From positions 1 through 42,640 of the IMG/VR virus record IMGVR_UViG_3300050132_000498: a DNA stretch of 42,640 nucleotides; one strand, given 5' to 3'. The notes under the pieces are model-generated. The model had not been told where the DNA came from. It searched no databases and saw only the letters and a program-made list of their open reading frames with translations. Each line of letters starts with the position of its first letter. The stretch's first letter is position 1. This stretch comes from a virus. A program made the translations under genes and the position numbers. Shown piece after piece: positions 25,176 through 33,084 of the stretch.

Positions 25176-25206
25176 AATAAACGGTTCCGATTGAGAACCG
25201 TTTATT
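25176..25206. terminator. Perfect 12-bp hairpin upstream of the NusG-like gene
   Basis: AATAAACGGTTC and GAACCGTTTATT pair perfectly around the 7-nt loop CGATTGA. The T-rich end of the right arm on either strand makes it a plausible bidirectional terminator closing the early operon. A protein-binding operator is the alternative. Confidence 0.5.
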
Positions 25207-25294
25207 TCGTCGGGTGGATCAGGGAGGGTTGCGAAACCTCCTTTTGAAATCCGCCCGTTCAAAAACCATTGGTAGACAAGGGTTTCTTTAATAC

Positions 25295-25321
25295 TTGGGA
25301 GGATTGGGAGGATTGGGAGGG
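25295..25321 (+). repeat. Three tandem copies of a 9-nt repeat
   Basis: TTGGGAGGA occurs at 25295-25303 and 25304-25312, and as TTGGGAGGG at 25313-25321. Related GGGAGG and CCTCCC words recur to about 25460. The spacing is shorter than a helical turn. They form part of the left arm of the larger inverted repeat. Confidence 0.7.
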
Positions 25322-25405
25322 TTTTTCATATTAGGTTTCCGTGTGCGCCCGCGCACGCGCGCATGTGGCATATGAAAAATCCGCCCAATCTACCCAAACC
25401 CTCCC
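25297..25405. repeat. Long imperfect inverted repeat around an alternating GC tract
   Basis: The left arm (25297-25331) and the right arm (25370-25405) match at 30 of 35 aligned positions with one gap. The innermost ten bases (TTTTTCATAT/ATATGAAAAA) are perfect. The 38-nt centre contains GTGTGCGCCCGCGCACGCGC, an alternating purine-pyrimidine run prone to unusual DNA structure. Repeats plus a long palindrome beside a helicase-primase gene are typical of phage origins. Confidence 0.6.
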
Positions 25406-25443
25406 GAACGCTGACAACTCAACGACTTAGACGCGAATCAAAT

Positions 25444-25460
25444 CCTCCCATTATGGGAGG
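25444..25460 (-). terminator. Hairpin just downstream of the helicase-primase stop
   Basis: CCTCCCA and TGGGAGG pair around a 3-nt loop, 10 nt past the helicase-primase stop codon. On the minus strand ATTTGATT follows, a weak U-rich tail. It may terminate the early operon. Confidence 0.45.
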
Positions 25461-25470
25461 GTCGGGCGGA

Positions 25471-27627
25471 TCAGAACGGCACATCGCCCGCATCCTTCAC
25501 CTCCGTTTTCTTGCCGTCCTCTGCGATCTTGATTGGATTGCCGTGTTCATCGACGAAGTCGTGCACATGTCGAATCAGCTTGATGTCGAGAAACCATGTC
25601 ACATTGGAATGCAGCCGTTTGTACTGCCGCTCTTCCATCGCCATCGAGAAGCCCTTTTGCTTCCACGCCGTCTCGCCGGACGATTTGCACCAGGCCTCGA
25701 ACACCTGGTAGAGCACGCTCGACTGTACGCGATCGCCTGCGCTTTCCTCGACACAGGTCGACAGGAAGCGGCCGAGCGGATCGGAAGCGCTGCGATATTC
25801 CGCCGTTGCCAGTGTCACGGCTTCCGGCTCGACCAGTCCCTTGTCGCACCACAGCCGCAGGCCATCGAGCAGCCGGTTGAGAATGCCGGAGGCCTCGGCG
25901 CGCAGCTTTTCCGACAGATGGATGTCGCGCTCTTCCTTCGGGATGGTGATGTTGAACGGCACCAGCCGCAGACGACGCCAGATGCCTTCGTCGGCGCCCG
26001 ATATCGTCGGTCGGTAATTGCCGGAAATCGTCAGTTTGAACTGCGGATAGAACTTGAAGAAATCGCGGTTGAGGTGGCGCGCCTGGATCGGCTCGCCGCC
26101 GGTGACGAGCTTGACCATCGCTTCCGCCAACCGCGAATTCTTTTCCGGCTCCGACGTCCGCAGCATGCGAACGCCGGGCAGGATGGCGAGATCCGGCGTC
26201 GCCTGGCCGGCGTTGCGCTGCTTGCCATGATCGAGGAAGGTCTCGATCGGAACGGTCTCGCCATAGTCGCCGGCGACGTAGCTGACCGCATCGATCAACA
26301 CGGATTTGCCGTTCGATCCCTTGCCATAGAGAAACGCCAGTTTCTGTTCGGAGACGTCGCCGGTCAGCGACAGGCCGAGCCATTGATGCAGAAACACGCG
26401 CATGGATTCCGAGGGCTGCACCCGCGCGATGAATTTGTCGTAGTCCGGGCACAGCGCCGCCGGATCGAAATCGACCGGCGAGATCTTGCTGATCAGGTCG
26501 GCAGGGTCATGCGGCTTGAAGCTGACATAGTCTTCGCCGTCCGATTTGCGCGCCACCACCAGCGTGCCGTTGTTGACATTGATCTTCATCTTGTCGGCAT
26601 CGAGCTTTTCGACGCCAATCGCGAAATAGGGCGCACCGCGCTTTGACAGCGCGCCGAGCTTGTTGAGGGCCTCCGATGCCCTGCCCCAGCTCGCGATCTT
26701 GTCGGAGTAATAGACCGGCTGCTCTTTCACGATCGCAAACACATAGTCGCGGCCGCCAGTCTCTTCATCCTTGATGCCGCTTTCGCGGACTTCGTCAGCC
26801 TCATTCTGGATGGCGCGCACGGTGTCGTGCTCGGCGATCTTGACGAGATCGTCGGCGCCATCGCGGCTCCAGCGCTTGCCGTCCCAGGCGAGCCAGCCCA
26901 GCGCCGGACACCACAGCAGTTTATCGAGATAGCGCTCGCGGAACCGCTCGGCGTTGCCAAGGTCGGTGAGCGGGAAAAACGCCAGCCGCATGTTGCGCCG
27001 CCGCTCGGTTTCAGCCGCGCGAGGTGGCTGCGCTCGCCCCCCTGCACCCCCCGCAGAAGCAGCTTTCGGCCCGAAAACGCCCGTTTGGGAGGATTTTTCC
27101 GATTCGCCCTCCGCTGCAGGGGGCGCGGGGGAAACGGCAACAAGAGAAGACGGCCGCGAAACATCGGAAGAGGGCGCCGAAGAATCCGCAGCGGGAGAAG
27201 GTTCACGGACGGCCGCTGGTCGCGGCCGACTCAGTGCGGTCGCTTCGCGCCGCACATGATCGCGGACCTCTGACAAATCCCGCGGCTGTTTCTTACCGAG
27301 CTTGAGGCCGGCCGCGATCGCCGCCTTGACCGCGCGCGCACCGTCGTCACGGATCAGCCCGCATGCGCCGGCGACATCTTCCAACGCTGCCCGCGCGAAG
27401 CCGTCGTGCAGGGCACCGGCGGCCGCGAGCTCGCCCAGCCGCTGCGCCGCCGCCTGTAGCACGCCAGCGCGGGCCTCGCCGGCGGCCACCTTGACGGTCG
27501 CCAGCGCCTCGTTGAGCTCGGCAAGCCCGAATTTTCGTATCGCCTCCGCGATCGCCGCTGGATCCTCGACGACGTCGACGAAAGCTGGCGCGGTATCGAT
27601 CAGGCGTAGGACGGCGCTGCCACTCAT
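25471..27627 (-). CDS. D5/P4-family primase-helicase (SF3 helicase)
   Basis: The 718-residue protein has an N-terminal helical region (about 1-125), a long low-complexity Ser/Pro/Ala linker (about 130-215), a D5_N-like domain, and an SF3 helicase core. The core has Walker A LYGKGSNGKSVLIDAV, the region LAILPGVRMLRTSEPEKNSR (Walker B) and TISGNYRPTISGADEGIWRR with the SF3 motif C Asn and arginine finger. A primase-Ct domain follows. It unwinds phage DNA at the origin. The ATG at 27627 overlaps the primase stop as ATGA. No archaeo-eukaryotic primase domain is obvious; a separate DnaG-type primase lies directly upstream. Confidence 0.9.
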   Translation of the reverse strand: MSGSAVLRLIDTAPAFVDVVEDPAAIAEAIRKFGLAELNEALATVKVAAGEARAGVLQAAAQRLGELAAAGALHDGFARAALEDVAGACGLIRDDGARAVKAAIAAGLKLGKKQPRDLSEVRDHVRREATALSRPRPAAVREPSPAADSSAPSSDVSRPSSLVAVSPAPPAAEGESEKSSQTGVFGPKAASAGGAGGRAQPPRAAETERRRNMRLAFFPLTDLGNAERFRERYLDKLLWCPALGWLAWDGKRWSRDGADDLVKIAEHDTVRAIQNEADEVRESGIKDEETGGRDYVFAIVKEQPVYYSDKIASWGRASEALNKLGALSKRGAPYFAIGVEKLDADKMKINVNNGTLVVARKSDGEDYVSFKPHDPADLISKISPVDFDPAALCPDYDKFIARVQPSESMRVFLHQWLGLSLTGDVSEQKLAFLYGKGSNGKSVLIDAVSYVAGDYGETVPIETFLDHGKQRNAGQATPDLAILPGVRMLRTSEPEKNSRLAEAMVKLVTGGEPIQARHLNRDFFKFYPQFKLTISGNYRPTISGADEGIWRRLRLVPFNITIPKEERDIHLSEKLRAEASGILNRLLDGLRLWCDKGLVEPEAVTLATAEYRSASDPLGRFLSTCVEESAGDRVQSSVLYQVFEAWCKSSGETAWKQKGFSMAMEERQYKRLHSNVTWFLDIKLIRHVHDFVDEHGNPIKIAEDGKKTEVKDAGDVPF

Positions 27628-28802
27628 GCCGCTTTCCCCTGCAACACATCGTTGAAATCCTGCCCGGCCGGCGCAAATGCGATGCGGATGGTCCGATCGG
27701 CTTTGGCGTAGCGCCGCGCCGCGCGTTCCATCGCACATTGCGTCAGCACCTGCTCGCTGTCGCCGTCGCCGAGCAGGATCAGTTCCTGCACCGAATCCGG
27801 AATCGAAAGACCTCTATCATCGGGATCCGGATACGGCCCCGGCACGCGCAGCGCGCGGCCGTTGGGCCGCTTCAACTCCGGATGGGCGATGGTGTCGATC
27901 GCGCGGCCGCCGACATTGCCGAGATCGCCAGCGGCCCAGAATGCCATGTCGGAGATATCCCGGGATGCCACCTGGTGCGCAGTCCACACCGCCAGCACGG
28001 TCTCGATCCCCTCGCCGATCACCAGGCGCCGTGGCGGCTCGGCCGTGGTCGCGATCGAGATGTGCGCGCCGGTTTTCGAACCGCGCATCTTTTTGGAATT
28101 TAGCACCTCGCCATCGGCCGGATCGATGATCTCGGCTTTCGAAGGCACCGCATCCGTGGTGAGCCAGGTCATGTGCAGACCGCCGAACCTGCCGTCCGGA
28201 CGAATGAAGGCCGCGAGCATCGCAGGCCCGCTGTGGATCTGGCGCGGCGATTTGTGGCCTCTCGAGTCGACGGTTTCGCCATGCCAATACGGCGCCGATG
28301 GCAGATAACGCAGCCCGATACAGGAAGGCGGCAGCTGCAGGCCGCGGCCGCAGGCATAGGCCTCGACCGGCGTGCCCTGCAGATCCTTGACAGCCGACTT
28401 CCAGGTCCGGAACAGCCGCTTGCGTTCGGCCTCTCGATAGGTGGCTGAAGTCTTTTCCCGCTCAACGCGTTTTTTCTCGCGCGCCTCGAACAGCTTTTGC
28501 GCTTGTTCCGGATCCACCGTGGCGCGGCCGCCGAGCCGCTCGATCGCGGCGAGGAAATCGCAACCCTCGGCTTTCTCGACCAGACGGATGACGTCGCCGC
28601 CGTCCGGACATACCGCGCAGACCCAGCTTTCGCCGTTCTGCAGAATCTCGAAGCGCTGCGAGGTCGGCCGACCGCCGCAGATCGGACATGGTCCGATCAG
28701 GCGTCCGGCCGCGCGGCGCAATTTGACATAGCCGCCGGCGACGTCGGCGAGCGCGTTGCGGGCCCGGATATCGTCGAGATCCTGCGCGGTGAAACGGCTC
28801 AT
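27624..28802 (-). CDS. DnaG-type primase (CHC2 zinc finger, Toprim)
   Basis: This 392-residue protein begins with a CHC2-type zinc-binding domain: LADVAGGYVKLRRAAGRLIG, then CPICGG and CAVCPDGGDVIRLVEKAEG. A linker follows (EAREKKRVEREKTSATYREA), and then a DUF7146-like segment (YACGRGLQLPPSCIGLRYLP). The Toprim domain has RRLVIGEGIETVLAV (acidic motif) and ELILLGDGDSEQ (DxD-like). It makes RNA primers for phage replication together with the downstream helicase. Start at 28802 overlaps the preceding stop as ATGA. Confidence 0.9.
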   Translation of the reverse strand: MSRFTAQDLDDIRARNALADVAGGYVKLRRAAGRLIGPCPICGGRPTSQRFEILQNGESWVCAVCPDGGDVIRLVEKAEGCDFLAAIERLGGRATVDPEQAQKLFEAREKKRVEREKTSATYREAERKRLFRTWKSAVKDLQGTPVEAYACGRGLQLPPSCIGLRYLPSAPYWHGETVDSRGHKSPRQIHSGPAMLAAFIRPDGRFGGLHMTWLTTDAVPSKAEIIDPADGEVLNSKKMRGSKTGAHISIATTAEPPRRLVIGEGIETVLAVWTAHQVASRDISDMAFWAAGDLGNVGGRAIDTIAHPELKRPNGRALRVPGPYPDPDDRGLSIPDSVQELILLGDGDSEQVLTQCAMERAARRYAKADRTIRIAFAPAGQDFNDVLQGKAA

Positions 28803-29092
28803 GTGGCCTCGATCTCTTCGTCGCCGGTGGCCACAGCGTTGCTGGCGATCGTCGCACCGGACTGTTCGCGCATTCGCTCTTGCAGCCGATCGAGGATCAT
28901 CTTGTCGCTCATGATGACATCGAGCAGCCGCACGATGCCGGCAAAGTCGTCGCGCAGCAGCACCTGGTCGGGCATCGGCTCGGCCAGCATCTTCTCGCGC
29001 ACGCGGCCGTCCTGGCTGATCTCGATACGCTGCGCCTCGTTTTGCGCGGCGAGCTGCATCCGGAACAGAGTGGTTTTGCCGGGCGGGATCAT
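28799..29092 (-). CDS. Hypothetical early protein
   Basis: The 97-residue protein starts MIPPGKTTLFRMQLAAQNEA, is mostly helical and charged, and contains VLLRDDFAGIVRLLDVIMSD and a Met-rich KMILDRLQERMREQ helix. I do not recognise its family. The ATG at 29092 overlaps the upstream stop as ATGA, and its own stop overlaps the primase start in the same way, so it belongs to the replication block. Confidence 0.65.
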   Translation of the reverse strand: MIPPGKTTLFRMQLAAQNEAQRIEISQDGRVREKMLAEPMPDQVLLRDDFAGIVRLLDVIMSDKMILDRLQERMREQSGATIASNAVATGDEEIEAT

Positions 29093-29364
29093 TGCGCAGC
29101 ACCATTCGGTCGCAGATCGGCGGCATTGAGCCAGTCGTTGATCTTTTCCAGCGCCTGGCGCTGTGCGTCCTTGATATCGCGCGCCGGCATCCACGCGGTC
29201 GACGACGCATAGGGCAGATTGATCCTGAAACAGACCGGGTAGAGAGAGCGCGGATCATGAACGGGCCCGATCTCGCCGACCGGGATCCGGCCGAGCAAGA
29301 TCGATTCACGCCCAGGCGACAGTGGTCGAAACGCCACCACACCGTCGTGCAATTCCCCGCCCAT
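29089..29364 (-). CDS. Hypothetical early protein
   Basis: This 91-residue protein (MGGELHDGVVAFRPLSPGRE onwards) has a beta-rich N-terminal half and a helical C-terminal half (DIKDAQRQALEKINDWLNAA). The mention of consecutive strands and a short helix is all that can be said; no motif is familiar. It starts 27 nt after the ParB-like gene ends and is coupled to the next gene by ATGA. Confidence 0.6.
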   Translation of the reverse strand: MGGELHDGVVAFRPLSPGRESILLGRIPVGEIGPVHDPRSLYPVCFRINLPYASSTAWMPARDIKDAQRQALEKINDWLNAADLRPNGAAQ

Positions 29365-29391
29365 GTGCTGCGTCCCTGGTGATGCCGGCGA

Positions 29392-31365
29392 TCAGCTCTT
29401 GCGTTTTTTCGCCGAGGTTTTCTTCGCCGCCTTTTTGGTTGCGGCCGCACGCTTTACGGGTGTCTTGGTTTTGGTCGCCTTCTTGGCTACGGGCTTCGCC
29501 GGCGGCTTGCCTTTCACCGTGGGCGCCTTCGGCACCACCGCCAGCACCTTCGCCTTCGGCGGCCCGTCATAGCCCTTGGCGCGCAGCTGCGGCGGCAGCC
29601 AGCCGGTCTTCGGTACATTCTCGATCGCGAATGCAGCGATATCGCCCTTTGGATTCTTCGATTGCTGCCGCGCCAGGTCGGGCCCGCAGGCCTCCTCGAT
29701 CGCCTTGATGCAAAGCGCCTTGGCAACGCCGGCAAAATAATCCTTGGCATCGAAGGCGCCGCGCAGCGCCGCGTTCAACGCCTTGGCGTCGATCGCGTTG
29801 CAGATGGTGCCCGGACCGTTGTCATCGCGCGCAGAGACGTCGAGCGATGCATTCTGGAAGTCGAGCGCATTGGCGGCAATCTGCACCAGCAACGAAATCC
29901 GCTCCTCCGGCTTCAGCCGGCTCGCCATCGGGAGTGCCTTGGCCATCTCTTCCGATCCAAGCAAGCCACGCTCGCCGCGGGTGCCAAGGCCGTTGACGCT
30001 GACTTTAACGCCGCAGCCGTCGTAACAGCCGAACCCCGCCAGCAGAACCGACAAAGCCAGCTGCTCATCCTGGATCAGCGCGGTCGCAGCCGCCTTTGTC
30101 AGCTGCAGCGACAGCCGGTGCAGCAGCACCTGACTAATCTCCGGTTCCTCCGGGGCTTTACCGGCCGTCGGTTTTTTATTCGGACCGCCTTCGTCGCGAT
30201 CGGCACTGGCCGCGCCGCCGACAGACAGTTTCGCCTCAACCGGCTTCTTGACGCCATACATTACCACCATCCGGCCATCCTCGGCGTCGACGATGCAGCC
30301 GAGTTTTGCCCGCTTCTTGGCGTCGAAGCTGCGCGCCATCACCGGAGCTAGCAGCGTCTGGATTTCGCGTTCGAGTTTTTCCTCTTCGTCATAATCCGAA
30401 TCGTCTGAATTGCGGGAGGTCTCCAGCGCGGCGTTCAGTTTTTCATGCCGCTCGGCTTCGTCGCCCTCGAACACAATCTCCTTGTCCTTCAGTTCGGATT
30501 TCGGCCAGAACCGCGCACCATTGGGCAGGTTGGCTTCCAGTTCCGCCCAGGCCCAGCCATCCGCCTTCAGCTCGGCACATTTGGCTTCCAGCAGTTCGAT
30601 TGCCATCTGTTTCAAGAGAGGCGTGTCGCTGATGATGTGGGATGTGCCGAACAGGTCCTCGGTGACAATGCCTCCGCGGCCGCGATAGGCGTCAGCACCG
30701 ACGAAGTCGATGAGCTGGGTCACCTCTTCGTCGTTAGCGGCGGCGCCGAGTTCCTGCTTGACGCTATGTTCGTATAGTCGGCCGGCCTTCTCCAGTTTGT
30801 CGAACGCCTTGTCCTGCGTCTTCGGATCCAGCGCCAGCGTGAAGGCGCGGGCGACTTCGGCCTTGATCTGGCCACTGCGCCAGGCCTCGCGGATCTTCGG
30901 TGACAGCCTGCCGAGCGCCAGCGCCTGGCGCACTTCCTTTTCCGTCATGCCGTATTGCTGCGCGATTTCCTCCTGGGTTTTGCCGTGCTCTTCCAGCCGG
31001 GCAAACGCCTCGTATTGGTCGACAGGATGCAGCTGCTTGGCCGTGACGGCCGTGGTCAGCGAATCCTCGAACGCGCCGTCCTCGCTGACATCGCGCAGTG
31101 TGCAATTGATCGGCTGGCCGCTGTCGGGTCCGTAGATCATGTGGAACGCAGCCAGGCGCCGGTTGCCGTTGCTGACGGAATACAGCTCTTCATCCGCGCC
31201 GGCGACGCGCTTGACCACCAGATTTTCGATCTGGCCACGGGCATTGAGATTGGCCGCGAGCTCGGCGATGCCATCCTGCCGGCCGGCAACGCGGGCATTG
31301 ATGCCGCCACCATCTTCGTGGCCGAACATCAGTTTGTTCAAAGGGACTTTCATATCCATCGTCAT
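29392..31365 (-). CDS. ParB/RepB-like protein with histone-H1-like tail
   Basis: The 657-residue protein begins with a ParB N-terminal domain (about residues 5-80: DGIAELAANLNARGQIENLV, YSVSNGNRRLAAFHM). A ParB HTH region follows (about 110-170: HPVDQYEAFARLEEHGKTQE, EIAQQYGMTEKEVRQALALG). The remainder is unlike host ParB, which is about half as long. It ends in a Lys/Ala/Pro/Thr-rich tail (PAKPVAKKATKTKTPVKRAA, then KKTSAKKRKS), similar to histone H1 and bacterial Hc1-like tails that bind DNA nonspecifically. It may act as a replication accessory, nucleoid-like or transcription factor rather than in partition. It is coupled to its upstream neighbour by ATGA. Confidence 0.82.
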   Translation of the reverse strand: MTMDMKVPLNKLMFGHEDGGGINARVAGRQDGIAELAANLNARGQIENLVVKRVAGADEELYSVSNGNRRLAAFHMIYGPDSGQPINCTLRDVSEDGAFEDSLTTAVTAKQLHPVDQYEAFARLEEHGKTQEEIAQQYGMTEKEVRQALALGRLSPKIREAWRSGQIKAEVARAFTLALDPKTQDKAFDKLEKAGRLYEHSVKQELGAAANDEEVTQLIDFVGADAYRGRGGIVTEDLFGTSHIISDTPLLKQMAIELLEAKCAELKADGWAWAELEANLPNGARFWPKSELKDKEIVFEGDEAERHEKLNAALETSRNSDDSDYDEEEKLEREIQTLLAPVMARSFDAKKRAKLGCIVDAEDGRMVVMYGVKKPVEAKLSVGGAASADRDEGGPNKKPTAGKAPEEPEISQVLLHRLSLQLTKAAATALIQDEQLALSVLLAGFGCYDGCGVKVSVNGLGTRGERGLLGSEEMAKALPMASRLKPEERISLLVQIAANALDFQNASLDVSARDDNGPGTICNAIDAKALNAALRGAFDAKDYFAGVAKALCIKAIEEACGPDLARQQSKNPKGDIAAFAIENVPKTGWLPPQLRAKGYDGPPKAKVLAVVPKAPTVKGKPPAKPVAKKATKTKTPVKRAAATKKAAKKTSAKKRKS

Positions 31366-31703
31366 TCTCCAGGTTGAGTGGCTTCGTTGAGTAGCTTTGC
31401 GGCGCGGCCGAGCGGTGAGGACGGCATGCCATCGGACTTGTGCTTCATGGATTTGACGATCGCCGCCGGCGGACAGCCATACTGGATCAGCATCGACATC
31501 AGGATCGCTCCATCCGACACCAGCGCGTCCATGGTGGAATTCACCTGCTGAGCATTGACGAACACTTCGACGATCGGGCCGAGGTGCCCACGCTCGACAC
31601 AGACCAGTTCGCGGCCGAGTCCGATCTTGTAGCGCTGGCCCTCATGCTCGATCGCGGTGGTTTCTAGGTGCCGGCGGTTGGCGACGCGTTTGCGATGGGT
31701 CAT
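31362..31703 (-). CDS. TSCPD-domain-like small protein
   Basis: This 113-residue protein contains LGPIVEVFVNAQQVNSTMDA, LVSDGAILMSMLIQYGCPPA and DGMPSSPLGRAAKLL. This resembles the TSCPD domain found at the end of class II ribonucleotide reductases and in small standalone phage and bacterial proteins. Function of the standalone form is unknown; a link to nucleotide reduction is only inferred. It lacks Cys pairs for redox chemistry. Both ends overlap neighbours by ATGA. Confidence 0.65.
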   Translation of the reverse strand: MTHRKRVANRRHLETTAIEHEGQRYKIGLGRELVCVERGHLGPIVEVFVNAQQVNSTMDALVSDGAILMSMLIQYGCPPAAIVKSMKHKSDGMPSSPLGRAAKLLNEATQPGE

Positions 31704-32020
31704 GTGCCGGCCTCCGGTGTGGCGACGGCCTCGAACAGGTCCGCCGGCTCGGCGCGAAGTCCCTTACCGACGTAACCCATGGCAACAAGCGCGCGGGCTA
31801 CCAGGTGCCACACGTGGATCGATTGGCGGGGATAGTCCTTGACGTCGCCCTCACGCGTCGTAACGCCGCGATCGAACTGCTCGGCGTTCCTGCCGCGCAA
31901 GGCTGCGACATAGTAATTCCCTCGCTCGACAGATCCGCCGCTGTTGCAGATCTTCATTCGAGCGATCTCAGTGACCTTGCGGGTGATCGCGCTGTGCAGT
32001 TCGACACGAACAATGATCAT
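31700..32020 (-). CDS. Hypothetical early protein
   Basis: The 106-residue protein (MIIVRVELHSAITRKVTEIA) has an N-terminal beta strand plus helix and a region RGNYYVAALRGRNAEQFDRG. The start resembles small conserved phage proteins of unknown function in rhizobial phages. It has no membrane segment or catalytic motif that I can identify. It is coupled to the methyltransferase stop by ATGA. Confidence 0.65.
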   Translation of the reverse strand: MIIVRVELHSAITRKVTEIARMKICNSGGSVERGNYYVAALRGRNAEQFDRGVTTREGDVKDYPRQSIHVWHLVARALVAMGYVGKGLRAEPADLFEAVATPEAGT

Positions 32021-33084
32021 GCCGCCACTCCCGAAAATTCCAGCTCATCGCCCCACGACGTCCAGCCCTTGCGGATCCGGCGTGCCTGCAGCTCGAGATA
32101 ATCGCCTGATGTCAAGCGCTCGGTGCGCTCCAGCCATTCGTCGGGCTTGCGCGAATGCTCCATCACGGGTGCGACGATCAACTGCTGCACGTCGGCAAAC
32201 AGGCGCTTCGGGTTGCCCTTGGTGGCGAATAGGCAGATTTCCGGATTGGCGCGGGTCCAGTAGCCCTGGCCCATGTGAAAGCCTTCACCGGACGGATTGG
32301 TCTTTACCCAGGTGTAAGCCGTGGTGATGTGCTTGAAGCCGTAATGCGCGATCAGGTCGAGCGCATCCTGCAGGCACCAGTCGACCGCCCACATGTAGAA
32401 AGCGGAATCTTCCGCGGCGAGTTCGCCGACCGGCAGCCGCTTGATCTTGTCGACCTCTTCGGTCTTGTAATGCACGTTGGCAGATCGGCCGTCGCCCTCG
32501 GCCGATCGCGTCAGGAATTTCCACTGCGGATCGCTGCCGATCGAGCCGAACCGTTTGCCTGATAGCGCCAGCTCGCCGAGATCCTCGATCCGTCCGCCAT
32601 TCACGGTCCGTGCGGCATGGGCGGCGCGGCGCTGATCCAGCTCGGTCGACTTCTCATGGGCCTGAATCGGGTCGACCATGATCGCCTTGCTGGACGCCAT
32701 CCGCGCACGCATCTCGCGCACCACGCGTTCGAATTCCTCGACCGCCAGCGCCGCAGCGCGCTGGGCCTTCATCGACAGTTTCTTGTCGACGCCGATTTCC
32801 TTCAGCGTCGCCGGCGCCAGCTCGGCACCATCGGCCTTCGACGGACGGCCCTCGCGCAGATGCCCGGCCTCCTTGGCGGCGGCGAGCAGGGCGCCGAGCC
32901 AGCGCTCAACCCTCATCTGGAATTCGGTCGCATCCGCCAGCAGCGTTCGGTCCTGGACGCGCTTGGCGTGCGACTTCACGGACTCCAGATCGTCGCGACG
33001 TGACAGCACCACGCTGACCGACGTCGATTCCAGCGCCGCCGCTAACGCCGACATCGCCCGGTCATATTGCGCCAGCATGTTCAT
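32017..33084 (-). CDS. MT-A70 family adenine methyltransferase with N-terminal helical domain
   Basis: The 355-residue protein has an Ala/Arg-rich helical N-terminal part (about residues 1-180). The MT-A70 domain follows: catalytic motif SDPQWKFLT (DPPW is usual), then YMWAVDWCLQDALDLIAHYG, HITTAYTWVKTNPSGEGFHM and APVMEHSRKPDEWLERTERL, the MT-A70 end motif HSRKPDE. It is predicted to methylate adenine N6 in DNA, possibly against host restriction. The second Pro of DPPW is Gln. The ATG at 33084 overlaps the reverse transcriptase stop as ATGA, so it is translated with the DGR. Confidence 0.85.
   Translation of the reverse strand: MNMLAQYDRAMSALAAALESTSVSVVLSRRDDLESVKSHAKRVQDRTLLADATEFQMRVERWLGALLAAAKEAGHLREGRPSKADGAELAPATLKEIGVDKKLSMKAQRAAALAVEEFERVVREMRARMASSKAIMVDPIQAHEKSTELDQRRAAHAARTVNGGRIEDLGELALSGKRFGSIGSDPQWKFLTRSAEGDGRSANVHYKTEEVDKIKRLPVGELAAEDSAFYMWAVDWCLQDALDLIAHYGFKHITTAYTWVKTNPSGEGFHMGQGYWTRANPEICLFATKGNPKRLFADVQQLIVAPVMEHSRKPDEWLERTERLTSGDYLELQARRIRKGWTSWGDELEFSGVAA

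Larger units (their letters stand above)
25123..25470. other. Non-coding region with repeats and inverted repeats (candidate ori/control region)
   Basis: No gene is visible in these 348 nt between the NusG-like gene and the helicase-primase gene. The region holds a perfect 12-bp hairpin (25176-25206), three 9-nt tandem repeats (25295-25321), a long imperfect inverted repeat (25297-25405) around an alternating GC tract, and a 7-bp hairpin (25444-25460). It is the most AT-rich and most structured gap in the window. It may carry the replication origin, the NusG-gene promoter, or both. Confidence 0.55.

Noticed and set aside
25295-25321. Short repeats as a CRISPR array
   Set aside because: Units are 9 nt, directly tandem, with no spacers and no cas genes.
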